NCBI GenBank assembly: GCA_016712635.1
Contig: JADJQS010000002.1
Coordinates: 372,001 to 436,000, forward strand
Reading direction: 5' to 3'
Source of the DNA: Gammaproteobacteria bacterium
GTDB taxonomy: Bacteria > Pseudomonadota > Gammaproteobacteria > SZUA-140
DNA length: 64,000 nucleotides
The number at the start of each line of letters is the position of its first letter. Position 1 is the stretch's first letter. Below are positions 16,552-25,602 of this stretch, one piece after another. The notes beneath the pieces were generated by a model. It did not search any database. It was not told the DNA's origin and saw only the letters and a program-made list of their open reading frames with translations. A program made the translations under genes and the position numbers.

Positions 16552-17998
16552 CAACCCGGAAGACTGGCCGCTGAACATCCATGGGGCGGAGGTGATCGCC
16601 GCCAAGACCTATCTCTCCGACCCGCGCTTCAGCGACCTGCGCGGACTGAAGATCTTCAACCTGTGCCGGTCCTACCGTTACCAGAGCGTCGGCTACTATG
16701 TCTCGCTCCTCGCAGAGGCGCGCGGACACAAGCCGCTGCCGAACGTGAACACGATCCAGGACATGAAATCGCAGACCATGACGCGCTTCGTCTCCGACGA
16801 CCTGTTCGAGCTGATCCAGCGTACGCTCGCGCCGATCAAGTCGGAGGAATACGAACTCAGCATCTACTTCGGGCGCAACTTCGCCAAGCGCTACGAGCGA
16901 CTCAGCCTGACGCTGTTCAACCTGTTCCCGGCGCCGCTGCTGCGCGCGCGCTTCATCCACAACCGCACCTGGCAGCTGCAGAGCATCGGCCCGATCGCCG
17001 GCAACGACATCCCGGACGACCACAAGCCGTTCCTGCTGCAGACCGCGAGCGAACACTTCGCCGGCAAGGGCCTGCGCCGGCGCACGCAGCAGGTCATGCG
17101 CTACGACCTCGCCATCCTGCACAACCCGGCGGAGCCACAGCCGCCGTCCGACGCCAAGGCGCTGAAGAAGTTCATCAAGGCGGCACAGCAGCTCGACTTC
17201 GACGTGGAGATGATCACCAAGAACGATTATGGCCGGATCGCCGAGTTCGACGCCCTGTTCATCCGTGAGACCACCGGGGTAAACCACCACACCTACCGCT
17301 TCGCGCGGCGTGCGGTCGCGGAAGGCCTGGTGGTGATCGACGACCCGTTCTCGATCCTGAAATGCACCAACAAGGTCTACCTGGCCGAACTGATGTCGCG
17401 CCACAAGATCCCGACGCCGAATACCAGCATCGTCAATCGCGGCAACATGCAGGCGGTGGCCGCGACGATCGCCATGCCGTGCATCCTCAAGCAGCCGGAC
17501 AGCGCCTTCTCGCAGGGCGTGATCAAGGTCGGCAGCAAGGCCGAGTTCATCACCGAGGCCACGCGGATGCTGGAAAAGTCCGACCTGATCATCGCCCAGG
17601 AATTCATGCCGACGGCGTTCGACTGGCGCATCGGCGTGTTCAACCGCGAACCGCTCTATGCCTGCAAGTACTACATGGCGCACGGCCACTGGCAGATCAT
17701 CGACCACAACAATGCCGGCAAGCCGCGTGAGGGCCGCACCGAGGCCATCCCGATCGAGCAGGTCCCGCGCAACATCGTCTCCACCGCACTCAAGGCGGCC
17801 AACCTGATCGGCGACGGCCTTTACGGCGTCGATGTCAAGGAAATCGACTCCAAGGTCTACGTCATCGAAATCAACGACAATCCCAATATCGACTCCGGCC
17901 TCGAGGACGGCATCATCCAGCTCGATCTCTACAGCCGCATCATGCGCGGCATGCTGGCCCGCATCGAGGAAAGAAAGGGTGAACGCAAACCGCGCTGA
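16529..17998 (+). CDS. RLAN-domain RimK-type ATP-grasp ligase
   Basis: 489 residues in two parts. Residues 1 to about 190 match the RLAN domain (RimK-like ATP-grasp N-terminal: NNPEDWPLNIHGAEVIAAKT, NLCRSYRYQSVGYYVSLLAE). Residues about 200-480 form an ATP-grasp ligase: TNKVYLAELMSRHKIPTPNT, CILKQPDSAFSQGVIKV with the ATP-binding Lys, IAQEFMPTAFDWRIGVFN, and VKEIDSKVYVIEINDNPNID with the Mg-binding Glu and Asn. RimK-like enzymes form amide bonds between a carboxylate and an amine via an acyl phosphate. Translationally coupled to both neighbours. The substrate is unknown. Confidence 0.85.
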   Translation: MSIFIVVNNPEDWPLNIHGAEVIAAKTYLSDPRFSDLRGLKIFNLCRSYRYQSVGYYVSLLAEARGHKPLPNVNTIQDMKSQTMTRFVSDDLFELIQRTLAPIKSEEYELSIYFGRNFAKRYERLSLTLFNLFPAPLLRARFIHNRTWQLQSIGPIAGNDIPDDHKPFLLQTASEHFAGKGLRRRTQQVMRYDLAILHNPAEPQPPSDAKALKKFIKAAQQLDFDVEMITKNDYGRIAEFDALFIRETTGVNHHTYRFARRAVAEGLVVIDDPFSILKCTNKVYLAELMSRHKIPTPNTSIVNRGNMQAVAATIAMPCILKQPDSAFSQGVIKVGSKAEFITEATRMLEKSDLIIAQEFMPTAFDWRIGVFNREPLYACKYYMAHGHWQIIDHNNAGKPREGRTEAIPIEQVPRNIVSTALKAANLIGDGLYGVDVKEIDSKVYVIEINDNPNIDSGLEDGIIQLDLYSRIMRGMLARIEERKGERKPR

Positions 17999-19241
17999 CG
18001 AACGCCTTGAGCTCGGCCTGTTCGACGCCTACGGCATCGAGCTGGAGTACATGATCGTGGACGGCGAGCGTCTGTGCGTGCTGCCCGCGGCCGACCGCGT
18101 CCTCCACGCGGTTGCCGGCGAGTTCGTCAACGAGGTGGAGACCGGCGCGCTCGCCTGGTCCAACGAGCTGGCGCTGCACGTCATCGAGCTGAAGACCAAC
18201 GGCCCGGTCCGTTCTCTCGCCGGACTGCACCACACCATCCAGCGTGACGTCGCCCGTCTTAATGTGCTGCTCGCGCCGCTCGGCGGGCGCCTGATGCCGA
18301 CCGCGATGCACCCCTGGATGGATCCGGCGCGCGAGACGCATCTGTGGCCGCACGGCCAGAGCGCGATCTACCAGGCTTTCGACCGCATCTTCAGCTGCCA
18401 GGGCCATGGCTGGTCGAACCTGCAGAGCATGCACATCAACCTGCCGTTTTCCGATGACGATGAATTCGCGCGCCTGCACGCGGCCGTGCGCATGATGATG
18501 CCGCTGATGCCCGCGCTCGCCGCCAGCTCACCCGTCATGGAAGGCCGTCTCACCGGCGTGCTGGACAACCGCCTGGAGGTATATCGCGACAACTGCGCCC
18601 GCATCCCCTCGGTAAGCGGCCGCATCATCCCCGAACCCGCCTGGTCGCGCCGGGCCTACGAGGCGGAGATCCTGCAGCGCATCTACCGCGATCTCGCCCC
18701 GCTCGACCCGGAAGGTGTGCTGCAGCATGAATGGGTCAACGCGCGCGGGGCCATCGCACGCTTCGAGCGCAATACCATAGAAATCCGCGTGCTCGACACG
18801 CAGGAATGCCCGGCCGCCGACATCGCGGTGGCCGGGCTCATCGTCGAGGCGGTGCGCGCCCTGACGGAGGAGCACTGGTGCAGCATGCGCCACCTGCAGA
18901 AATGGGACAGCGGACCGTTGCAGCGGCTCTTCATGCAGTCCGTGCAGCAGGCGGACCACGCGGTGATCGAAGACGACCGCTACAGGGCCGTCTTCGGTTT
19001 TCCGGAACGCGGGCCCTGCCGCGCACGCGATTTGTGGCAGCACCTGATCGAAACCCTGTTCGCACAGGGCGCCGATGCGCCAGCGGAATGGCGGGACTGG
19101 CATCGGCTCTACCTGCGGCGCGGCTGCCTGGCACGGCGCATCTCCGACGCGCTTGGGAAGGCGCCGGCGCCGGACCAGCTGGCCGAGACCTATCGCCGCC
19201 TGTGCGACTGCCTGACCCAGGGCGTCCTGTTCGATGGCTGA
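17979..19241 (+). CDS. GCS2-type glutamate-cysteine-ligase-like carboxylate-amine ligase
   Basis: 420 residues from GTG 17979, which has AGGA 8 bases upstream and overlaps the ATP-grasp gene by 20 bases. It shows the GCS2 signature GIELEYMIVDGE (residues about 18-29, first Glu pair for Mg-ATP), NELALHVIELKTNGP, the histidine-rich MQSMH-like stretch NLQSMHINLPF, and the TIEIRVLDTQECPAADIAVA segment. Members join glutamate or similar acids to amines; YbdK of this family has weak glutamate-cysteine ligase activity. Because it is fused into an operon with a second amide ligase, the product is probably a gamma-glutamyl-type or short peptide amide. Its 3' end overlaps the next gene by 8 bases. Confidence 0.8.
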   Translation: MNANRADERLELGLFDAYGIELEYMIVDGERLCVLPAADRVLHAVAGEFVNEVETGALAWSNELALHVIELKTNGPVRSLAGLHHTIQRDVARLNVLLAPLGGRLMPTAMHPWMDPARETHLWPHGQSAIYQAFDRIFSCQGHGWSNLQSMHINLPFSDDDEFARLHAAVRMMMPLMPALAASSPVMEGRLTGVLDNRLEVYRDNCARIPSVSGRIIPEPAWSRRAYEAEILQRIYRDLAPLDPEGVLQHEWVNARGAIARFERNTIEIRVLDTQECPAADIAVAGLIVEAVRALTEEHWCSMRHLQKWDSGPLQRLFMQSVQQADHAVIEDDRYRAVFGFPERGPCRARDLWQHLIETLFAQGADAPAEWRDWHRLYLRRGCLARRISDALGKAPAPDQLAETYRRLCDCLTQGVLFDG

Positions 19242-19944
19242 CACACCGGTCCTGCTGCTGAGCTGCGAACACGCCGCCAACCGTATTCCGCACGAGTACC
19301 GGCGCCTGTTCCGGGACCGCCGTTCGCTGCTCGCAGGTCATCGCGCGTACGACTTCGGCGCGCACGCCTGCGCGCGCACCCTCGGCCGCAGCCTGCGCGC
19401 ACCGCTGATCGCCGCCGGCTACAGCCGCCTGCTGGTGGACCTCAACCGTTCCCCCGGCCATCCCGCGTTGTTTTCCGAAAGTACCTGCGCCTTGCCCCAG
19501 GCCGAGAAGGAGCGCCTGCTCGCGCGTTACTATCACCCGCACCGCGCGCGCATCGAACACTGGGTGGACGCGCGCATCGAAGCGGGACGGCGCGTCGTGC
19601 ATGTCGCCGTACACAGCTTCACCCCGGTGCTGGACGGCGTCCCGCGCCGTGCCGACATCGGGTTGCTGTACGATCCTGCCCGCCGGATGGAAGCCGCCCT
19701 GTGCCGGCGCTGGTGCACCGACCTGCGGGAAAGCAGCGGCGGCGGGCTTGCTGTGCGGCGCAATTATCCCTACCGCGGCGTGAGCGACGGGCTCACCCGC
19801 CATCTGCGCGCCCGCTTCCCTGCCGCGCGCTACGCAGGCATCGAGCTGGAGATAAACCAGCGCCTCCTGCGTCGCGACGCCGCCGCCCGGCAACACCTGG
19901 CCGCGCTGCTGGCCGCCACGCTGCGGCGCGCGATGCGCGCATAG
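19234..19944 (+). CDS. N-formylglutamate amidohydrolase-like hydrolase
   Basis: 236 residues of the FGase family: LLSCEHAANRIP at the N-terminus (metal and substrate ligands), GHRAYDFGA, LLVDLNRSPGHPALFSE, VHVAVHSFTPVLDG and a conserved terminal IELEINQRLL. Characterised members cleave amide bonds of N-acyl glutamate with zinc. Here the gene is coupled to two amide ligases and not to a histidine-degradation operon, so it may hydrolyse the product of that pathway or remove a blocking group. It is the last gene of the cassette; 196 bases separate it from the next. Confidence 0.82.
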   Translation: MADTPVLLLSCEHAANRIPHEYRRLFRDRRSLLAGHRAYDFGAHACARTLGRSLRAPLIAAGYSRLLVDLNRSPGHPALFSESTCALPQAEKERLLARYYHPHRARIEHWVDARIEAGRRVVHVAVHSFTPVLDGVPRRADIGLLYDPARRMEAALCRRWCTDLRESSGGGLAVRRNYPYRGVSDGLTRHLRARFPAARYAGIELEINQRLLRRDAAARQHLAALLAATLRRAMRA

Positions 19945-20141
19945 ACGACGGCACGAATTATCCCGGGTCAGGCGGCACGAAATGCCGCACCGGTCACAGA
20001 ATCCCTCCGCGCGCTGTTGATAATAAAGCCATCCCCAAGTCGAGCCACCTTCCCAAGCGCGGCTGATGCGCTCCGTCCTTCCGGCAGGAGCCGGCAACGG
20101 TGCCAGGCTGCATCTGATAACCACAGCGTCAATGGAGGCCG

Positions 20142-21005
20142 GTGAATACCATGGAGCACAGCACGACAGTCATGCATGAAACGGAAAACAGGCAGCCCGC
20201 CGAGGAAACGATCCAGATAGCCGCCGAGGCTGAACGCGGCGCGGCACGTCCGTCCATCCTGATCCAGTTGTCGCAGGTCAGTTATCTGCGGGCGCAGACC
20301 TCGCATTACACTATCTTCGACCGCCGCTTCCTGTCGGTCTATCGCAAGCACTTCGGCGGGAAGGCGCGTCAATACTGGATTGATCTCGCGCTGATCGATT
20401 CCACCCCGCATTTCTTCGTCAAGAATGACCGCCACTCGCTGTACACCTCCGGCGGCATGCTCGGACTTTGCGCGATCCTCACACTCGTAAGCGTGTTTTC
20501 GCGCATGCCGTGGTACGCGCATGCCTGGAGCCCGCTCACCCTGCTGTCGCTGTGCGCCGCCGTGATCGCCCTGCTCGTGTTTGTGCATCGCTCGCAGAAT
20601 CTGGTCCGCTTCCACAGCCAGAACGGCGACGCCGTACTGCTGGAAATGTACAATAACGCGCCAAACCGCAGGGAATTCGAGGTCTTCGCCCGCGAGCTGG
20701 TCCAGCACATTCAGGCGGCACAGCGCTGCGATCGGCGCAAACTGGACCAGAAACTGGGCGCGGAGCTGCGTGAGCATCGGCGGTTGCGGGACCAGGGCAT
20801 CCTGACGGAAGAGGTGTATGCCGGCGCCCGCGACAAAATACTTCGTCGTCACCGCCAGTCGCAGATGAAGTCCTCCGCCACTCCGCCGCCGGCACAAGCC
20901 GAGCCGGAGGATTCAGACATCATCGAGGTCACGGTGAGCAACGGAAAGTGGCACACCAGCACGGCCGACTTCGATCTGTTCGCTCCGGCGAAGAAGAGTG
21001 CCTGA
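20142..21005 (+). CDS. Two-helix membrane protein, function unknown
   Basis: 287 residues. N-terminal about 90 are soluble, with an acidic start. Two hydrophobic helices follow (about 105-125, GGMLGLCAILTLVSVFSRMP; 130-150, SPLTLLSLCAAVIALLVFVH). Then comes a long charged helical region (KLGAELREHRRLRDQGILTE) like those in SHOCT-type proteins, and a Pro-rich tail. The start is ambiguous: GTG 20142 lies only 3 bases after GGAGG, and ATG 20151 lies 12 bases after it. It is followed by a hairpin at 21024. No family assigned. Confidence 0.55.
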   Translation: MNTMEHSTTVMHETENRQPAEETIQIAAEAERGAARPSILIQLSQVSYLRAQTSHYTIFDRRFLSVYRKHFGGKARQYWIDLALIDSTPHFFVKNDRHSLYTSGGMLGLCAILTLVSVFSRMPWYAHAWSPLTLLSLCAAVIALLVFVHRSQNLVRFHSQNGDAVLLEMYNNAPNRREFEVFARELVQHIQAAQRCDRRKLDQKLGAELREHRRLRDQGILTEEVYAGARDKILRRHRQSQMKSSATPPPAQAEPEDSDIIEVTVSNGKWHTSTADFDLFAPAKKSA

Positions 21006-21023
21006 TCCCTCCTTGCGAAAAAT

Positions 21024-21062
21024 ACGCCGCGCCGCGTGACCGGCGCGGCGTTCCTGTTTTCC
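21024..21062 (+). terminator. Hairpin terminator between convergent genes
   Basis: ACGCCGCGCCG (21024-21034) pairs with CGGCGCGGCGT (21041-21051) over a 6-base loop and is followed by TCCTGTTTT. The stem is very stable and the T-tract imperfect. It lies between the plus-strand membrane-protein gene and the minus-strand reductase gene. Confidence 0.7.
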
Positions 21063-21118
21063 TGCCTCCTGCGTCAGGACGACTGTCCGGCCGGATCTCG
21101 CGCGGCCGCATGAATGGA

Positions 21119-22261
21119 TCAAAAGGAGATGGTCGACAGCGGCGCTTCGTGCTCGTGCAGGAACCAGCGGTTCAATACGACATGGCGCGAGAACCAATGT
21201 GACGCCAGCAGCCGGCCCGCCAGCGCCTGCTTCAGCCGCTCCGGCAGCAGTCCCCGCTTCGGCGGCGCCGCGCGCAGGCCGTAACGCGCGTCCAGCCGTC
21301 GCTGATACGGGGCCAGACTGTCGCGGCGATAATCGCCCCGCGCGGCGCACACGGTCTGCGCCGCCATCAGCGCAGACTCGATCGCCGGCCGGATTCCCTC
21401 TCCGCTCTGGGGATAGGCCAGACCGGCAGCATCGCCGATCAGCAGCACACCGTCGTGGACCACCACACGCCGCGCGCTGGAATACAGCAGGTAGGCGTGG
21501 CCGTGGAAATCGGCCGGCGTGCCGCGCGGGATCTTGCCCTGGGCGATGAGCGAGGCGCGGAACGCCTGTACGTGGTGTGACAGCTTATGGCCGCCTTCAC
21601 GACCGAGCCCGACGTTGAGAAAATTACCCTTGCGGAAACACCAGCCGTAGCCTTTCATGTCCCCGCAGAAGAACAGCTCGGGCCTATGCGGTTCGATGCG
21701 GCACTCGCGCTGCTGGTCGGCATCCAGTTCGAATTCGATCTCCTGTGCGACCACGGCGACCTCGCCGCGTCCCGGCCGGGCCCCCAGTTGGCGGGCGACC
21801 GGGCAGAAGTGTCCGCCGGCGCCGATCACCAGGCCGGTTTCTATGCGTTCGTTGACGATCCAGCCGTGCTCACCGCGCCGCATCGAATCAAGCGCCTCGC
21901 CGAGGGCAAGCCGCACACCGGAACGCTGTAGCAGATAGTGGTCGAACTCACAGCGCCTGATTCCGAAGCTGACCTCGCGGCGGTAGGTGGTGGCGACCTG
22001 GGGCCCATCCTCGGGACCGGTCAGAAAGGACGTGATCGGCTGGAAGACGCGCGCGCGCCGGTAATCATCCACGTCGAGCTCAAGCAGATCGACCACTGCC
22101 GGAGTGATCCAGCCGGCGCATACCTTGTCGCGCGGGAATTCATGCTTGTCCATCACCAGGACATCGAGGCCGGCGCGGCGCAGCACGCGGGCGCAGGTCG
22201 ATCCCGCCGGCCCGCCGCCGACGATCAGCGCATCGCAGGACTCATGCAGGCGCTGACTCAC
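21119..22261 (-). CDS. Geranylgeranyl-reductase-family FAD oxidoreductase
   Basis: 380 residues: N-terminal FAD site DALIVGGGPAGSTCARVLRR (about 10-29), MDKHEFPRDKVCAGWITP (36-53) typical of the geranylgeranyl reductase/lipid reductase family, GYGWCFRKGNFLNVGLGR, and the second FAD motif VLLIGDAAGLAYPQSGEGI. Related enzymes reduce carbon-carbon double bonds in isoprenoid or lipid chains. It is the downstream partner of a cyclopropane-fatty-acid synthase whose 3' end overlaps its start by 20 bases, so a lipid substrate is likely. Confidence 0.8.
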   Translation of the reverse strand: MSQRLHESCDALIVGGGPAGSTCARVLRRAGLDVLVMDKHEFPRDKVCAGWITPAVVDLLELDVDDYRRARVFQPITSFLTGPEDGPQVATTYRREVSFGIRRCEFDHYLLQRSGVRLALGEALDSMRRGEHGWIVNERIETGLVIGAGGHFCPVARQLGARPGRGEVAVVAQEIEFELDADQQRECRIEPHRPELFFCGDMKGYGWCFRKGNFLNVGLGREGGHKLSHHVQAFRASLIAQGKIPRGTPADFHGHAYLLYSSARRVVVHDGVLLIGDAAGLAYPQSGEGIRPAIESALMAAQTVCAARGDYRRDSLAPYQRRLDARYGLRAAPPKRGLLPERLKQALAGRLLASHWFSRHVVLNRWFLHEHEAPLSTISF

Positions 22262-23597
22262 GCGCTTGCGCCTCTGCGGCGACCTCTCCGGACACCCGCT
22301 TCTCCCACGGGCCGTCCCGGTACAGGTGATCGCGCGTCCACGCCACCTCGTTGCTGGAGCCGCGATTGAACACCACTTGGAACAGCTGCATCTCGCTGCT
22401 CAAAAAGGCCGCGATCGACCCGGCGAGATAGAGGCGCCAGGCGCGGACAAAACGTTCATCGAACATCTCCTCGATCCTGTCCTGCGCACGGTCGAAACGG
22501 TCCAGCCAGTGCTCCAGGGTGCGGGCGTAATGCAGGCGCAGGTTCTCGATGTCGAGCACGGCAAGGCCGGCGGGCTCGAAGATCTCCATCATCTCGGCGA
22601 GGCTTGGCGGACAGGCGCCGGGAAAGATGCGTTTCTCGATCCACGCGTTCATCTGTCCCGGCCGGATGCGTCCTATCGAGTGGATCAGCCCGCGGCCGTC
22701 GTCCTTGAGTACGCGGTCGATCACCGCGCCAAGCGTGCGGTAGAACCGCTGGCCGACGTGCTCCAGCATCCCGACCGAGACGAAGGCATCGTAGTCGCCG
22801 CTGATGTTGCGGTAGTCGTCCTCGACGAACTCCACCTGGGCGTCCAGACCCTGGAGCTCCGCCTGGCGGCGCGCATAGGCGATCTGCTCGCGCGAGATAT
22901 TGTAGGCGCGCACCCGCACCCCGTAGTGGCGCGCCATGAACAGCGCGAGCGAACCCCAGCCGCAACCCGCTTCCACGACGCTCTCGCCCGGCCGCAGTTG
23001 CAGTTTGCGGCAGACATGGTGCATCTTCGCCACCTGCGCGTCCTCCAGCGTCGCCCCGGGTGCAGGGAAATAGGCACAGGTGTACACCATGTTCTCGTCC
23101 AGCCACAGGCGGTAGAACGAGTTGCTGATGTCATAGTGGCTGTAGATATTGTCGCGCGCCGCGGCAATGCCGGTGGCGCGAGGCCGGTGAAACCAGCGCA
23201 GCAGGAATTTCCGCACGGGTTTGCGCATCCGGGCGCGTGCCATGCTGCGGTAAATGCTCTCGAGGAACTTGACCAGGTCCCCCTCCACCTCGATGTTGCC
23301 GCTGGTGTAGGCGTCGCCGAAAGAGAGCTCGGGATCGAGGATCAGGCGCAGCAGCGCGCTGCGGTCATGGATGTGCACGCGGGCGATTGCGCGCGCGCGG
23401 GAGAAGCTGAACCGCTCGCCGTTCCACATCACGAGCTGCACCGGCGGGTTGCCGATGGCGTCGAACATATACGCCAGCAGCCGCCTTTCGAGGCCGCTCA
23501 CCCGGCCCCGCGCGCGGCCGGAATAATCCGGTCCACCCATCCTCTCCGTCCGCGGAGCGGAGGGCACGCTCAACAACTCCTCATCGCGGTCTTTCAT
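22242..23597 (-). CDS. Cyclopropane-fatty-acyl-phospholipid synthase-family methyltransferase
   Basis: About 450 residues. Residues about 130-300 contain the class I SAM methyltransferase core with family motifs NIYSHYDISNSFYRLWLDEN, YTCAYFPAPGATLEDAQ, VVEAGCGWGSLALFMA (SAM binding), DYDAFVSVGMLEHVGQRF, and FPGACPPSLAEM near the end. The enzyme adds a methylene across an acyl double bond of membrane phospholipids. ATG 23597 (MKDRDEELLS) is preferred, with AAGGA about 11 bases upstream; ATG 23609 is possible. Translational overlap with the flavin reductase suggests the methylated or methylenated chain is then reduced. Confidence 0.85.
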   Translation of the reverse strand: MKDRDEELLSVPSAPRTERMGGPDYSGRARGRVSGLERRLLAYMFDAIGNPPVQLVMWNGERFSFSRARAIARVHIHDRSALLRLILDPELSFGDAYTSGNIEVEGDLVKFLESIYRSMARARMRKPVRKFLLRWFHRPRATGIAAARDNIYSHYDISNSFYRLWLDENMVYTCAYFPAPGATLEDAQVAKMHHVCRKLQLRPGESVVEAGCGWGSLALFMARHYGVRVRAYNISREQIAYARRQAELQGLDAQVEFVEDDYRNISGDYDAFVSVGMLEHVGQRFYRTLGAVIDRVLKDDGRGLIHSIGRIRPGQMNAWIEKRIFPGACPPSLAEMMEIFEPAGLAVLDIENLRLHYARTLEHWLDRFDRAQDRIEEMFDERFVRAWRLYLAGSIAAFLSSEMQLFQVVFNRGSSNEVAWTRDHLYRDGPWEKRVSGEVAAEAQARESAPA

Positions 23598-23804
23598 GGC
23601 GGCAACCATCCTTTGATTGATACCAGCGACGATTTCAATGCTATACAAGGAACCGGCACCGTTTCAATGGCAAGACCGCATCCCGCGGCCGCCATCGCAA
23701 ACCTGTCTGGCATTTACATCCGCATATTCAGATGGTTAAGGAAAAGCCCTGAGTAAAGAACGCAAATCCCGGGCGATCATGAATGCGCGCCATCTCCGGG
23801 TTTG

Positions 23805-24374
23805 TCAGCGGATCACCACCCGTGTCCCGATGCCGGCCCACCGCGCCAGGTGATCGATTTCCTCGTTGGACAAGGCGACGCAGCCGCGCGTCCAGTTGTA
23901 GCGCGGATTGACCCCCGCATTCAGCGCGCCGACTCCGTGGATGCCGATGTAGCCGCCCAGTTCAGTGTCCTGCGGCGGCAATTCGCCCAGGTCGCGTGCA
24001 CGGCGGATGCGCTCGTACGTCGCCGCATCGATCAGCCGGTTGCGATAGGCCTCCTCCGTGTGGGCGGCGTCGGGATAGTCGAGCCCGAAGAACAGATGAT
24101 ATTCACTTTGAGGGTTGACCCAGGCGATGCGGAACTCGCCGCGCGGAGTCTTGCCGTCACCTGCGCGGCGGTAGGCCGAGACACCGCCGCGCCCCACCGC
24201 GACGTGACTGAATACGCGCACCGCCTGTCCGTCCTCCATCACAGCGAGCGTGTTCTTCTCGCTGTCGACGAGCAGCCAGGGCTCGGCCGCGGCCAGCGGA
24301 CAGACAGCCCCGAGCAGCGCCGCCAGAACGGCGGCGTGACGCATCGTCGCACCGGTTCCGGCGGGCAAATTCAA
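23805..24374 (-). CDS. L,D-transpeptidase (YkuD domain), exported
   Basis: A periplasmic peptidoglycan cross-linking or protein-attaching enzyme. The 189-residue protein has a signal peptide (hydrophobic AAVLAALLGAVCPLAAA) and the YkuD catalytic layout: a conserved His in GYIGIHGVG, then Cys in NWTRGCVALSNEEI about 16 residues on. The TTG at 24374 has GGAG 8 bases before it and overlaps the upstream stop by 4 bases; ATG 24344 is an alternative that still leaves a signal peptide. Coupled to the exported beta-propeller gene. Confidence 0.85.
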   Translation of the reverse strand: MNLPAGTGATMRHAAVLAALLGAVCPLAAAEPWLLVDSEKNTLAVMEDGQAVRVFSHVAVGRGGVSAYRRAGDGKTPRGEFRIAWVNPQSEYHLFFGLDYPDAAHTEEAYRNRLIDAATYERIRRARDLGELPPQDTELGGYIGIHGVGALNAGVNPRYNWTRGCVALSNEEIDHLARWAGIGTRVVIR

Positions 24375-25483
24375 TCGCCGGACTCCATGACGATTGCCAG
24401 GGAATACGGCCCCAGACCGGTGGTGAACGGCGAGTTCTTCAGCGGCCTGAGCATACCGGATCGATCCTCGATGTAATACGCCGTGATGGTAGCCGCGCCG
24501 TTGTTCGCGACGTAAACATAATGATCGCGCGGATCGACGACCACGGAATACGGATACGAGCCGGCCTTGAACGGCGAACCGGCGACCTCGGTGAGCGCGC
24601 CGCTCTCCCGATCCAGGGCGAACACGCCGAGGTCGTGTCCGGCCCAGTTGGCGACGTACAGGAAGTTCCGTGCCGGATCGACCGTGACCGAATACGGCTT
24701 GGCCCCCGCCACGAAGGGTGAGCCCGGCACCGGACTGAGCGTGCCGTCCACCTGATCGATGCGGTAGGCCGACACCGTGGTCGAACCGTAGTTTGCCGTG
24801 TAGAGATGCCTGCTGTCGGTGCTGATCGCGATATAGATCGGATGGGAATCCGCCTTCGCGGCAACGCCGGCGGGGACGAGGGCCCCGCTGGCGCCGTCGA
24901 TGCGATAAGCGCCGACGCTGTCATCGTCATAGTTCGAGACGTACGCGAAGCGTCCGTTTGGCGCGACCGCAATGGCGATCGGGTGGCGTCCCGTCCCGGC
25001 ACGCTGCCCCATCGGGCGCAGGGCGCCGGAGCCCGGATCGATCCCGAAGGTCTCGACGACGCCGTCGTCCTCATAATTCACGAGGAGATAACGGCCGTCC
25101 GGGGTGATCGCCACCGCGTCCGGATACGGACCGACGGCGTACGGCGATCCGGGCAGGGGCGCAAGCGAGCGGCCATCGCCTGCAACGGTGAAACCGGACA
25201 GTGAACCGGATCCCTGGTTGGTCACATAGATGAAGCGGCCGCCGGGTGATACGCTGACCGACACCGGATAATCGCCCGTCGGATACGGCGATCCCGCCAG
25301 GGGTACGAGCGCACCGGTCTCGTCCTCGACACGATAGGCGGACAGGTTATGGTCGGCCTGGTTCGCGGAAAACACATACTCGCCATGCGCTGCTGAGCGA
25401 TCCGCCCCGGCCGCCGGCAGGGACACCGCCAGACACAACGCGATAACGAAACCATGGCCAACCGATATCCGGCGCATCTTCAT
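24371..25483 (-). CDS. Exported YVTN/lactonase-like beta-propeller protein
   Basis: 370 residues from ATG 25483, which has GGAGG 4 bases upstream. A signal peptide occupies about 1-27. At least six blades repeat the pattern AGSPY/F...G.YP..V.V.P.GR..YV.N, for example GSPYPTGDYPVSVSVSPGG, GSPYAVGPYPDAVAITPDG and GSPFKAGSYPYSVVVDPRD. This resembles the 6-phosphogluconolactonase-like (lactonase/YVTN) superfamily, but export makes a structural or binding role more likely than that enzyme activity. The next gene, an L,D-transpeptidase, overlaps it by 4 bases. Confidence 0.75.
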   Translation of the reverse strand: MKMRRISVGHGFVIALCLAVSLPAAGADRSAAHGEYVFSANQADHNLSAYRVEDETGALVPLAGSPYPTGDYPVSVSVSPGGRFIYVTNQGSGSLSGFTVAGDGRSLAPLPGSPYAVGPYPDAVAITPDGRYLLVNYEDDGVVETFGIDPGSGALRPMGQRAGTGRHPIAIAVAPNGRFAYVSNYDDDSVGAYRIDGASGALVPAGVAAKADSHPIYIAISTDSRHLYTANYGSTTVSAYRIDQVDGTLSPVPGSPFVAGAKPYSVTVDPARNFLYVANWAGHDLGVFALDRESGALTEVAGSPFKAGSYPYSVVVDPRDHYVYVANNGAATITAYYIEDRSGMLRPLKNSPFTTGLGPYSLAIVMESGD

Positions 25484-25602
25484 TCGTCCTCCCGGGGAAT
25501 TCATCCAGTCGCCCCGTCATTAAAAGCGCGCGCATGCACACCGGTCAAGCCATATGAATCCGGGCAGCGGAGATCGCCGGGTGATCCCGCAGGATTTCCC
25601 GG

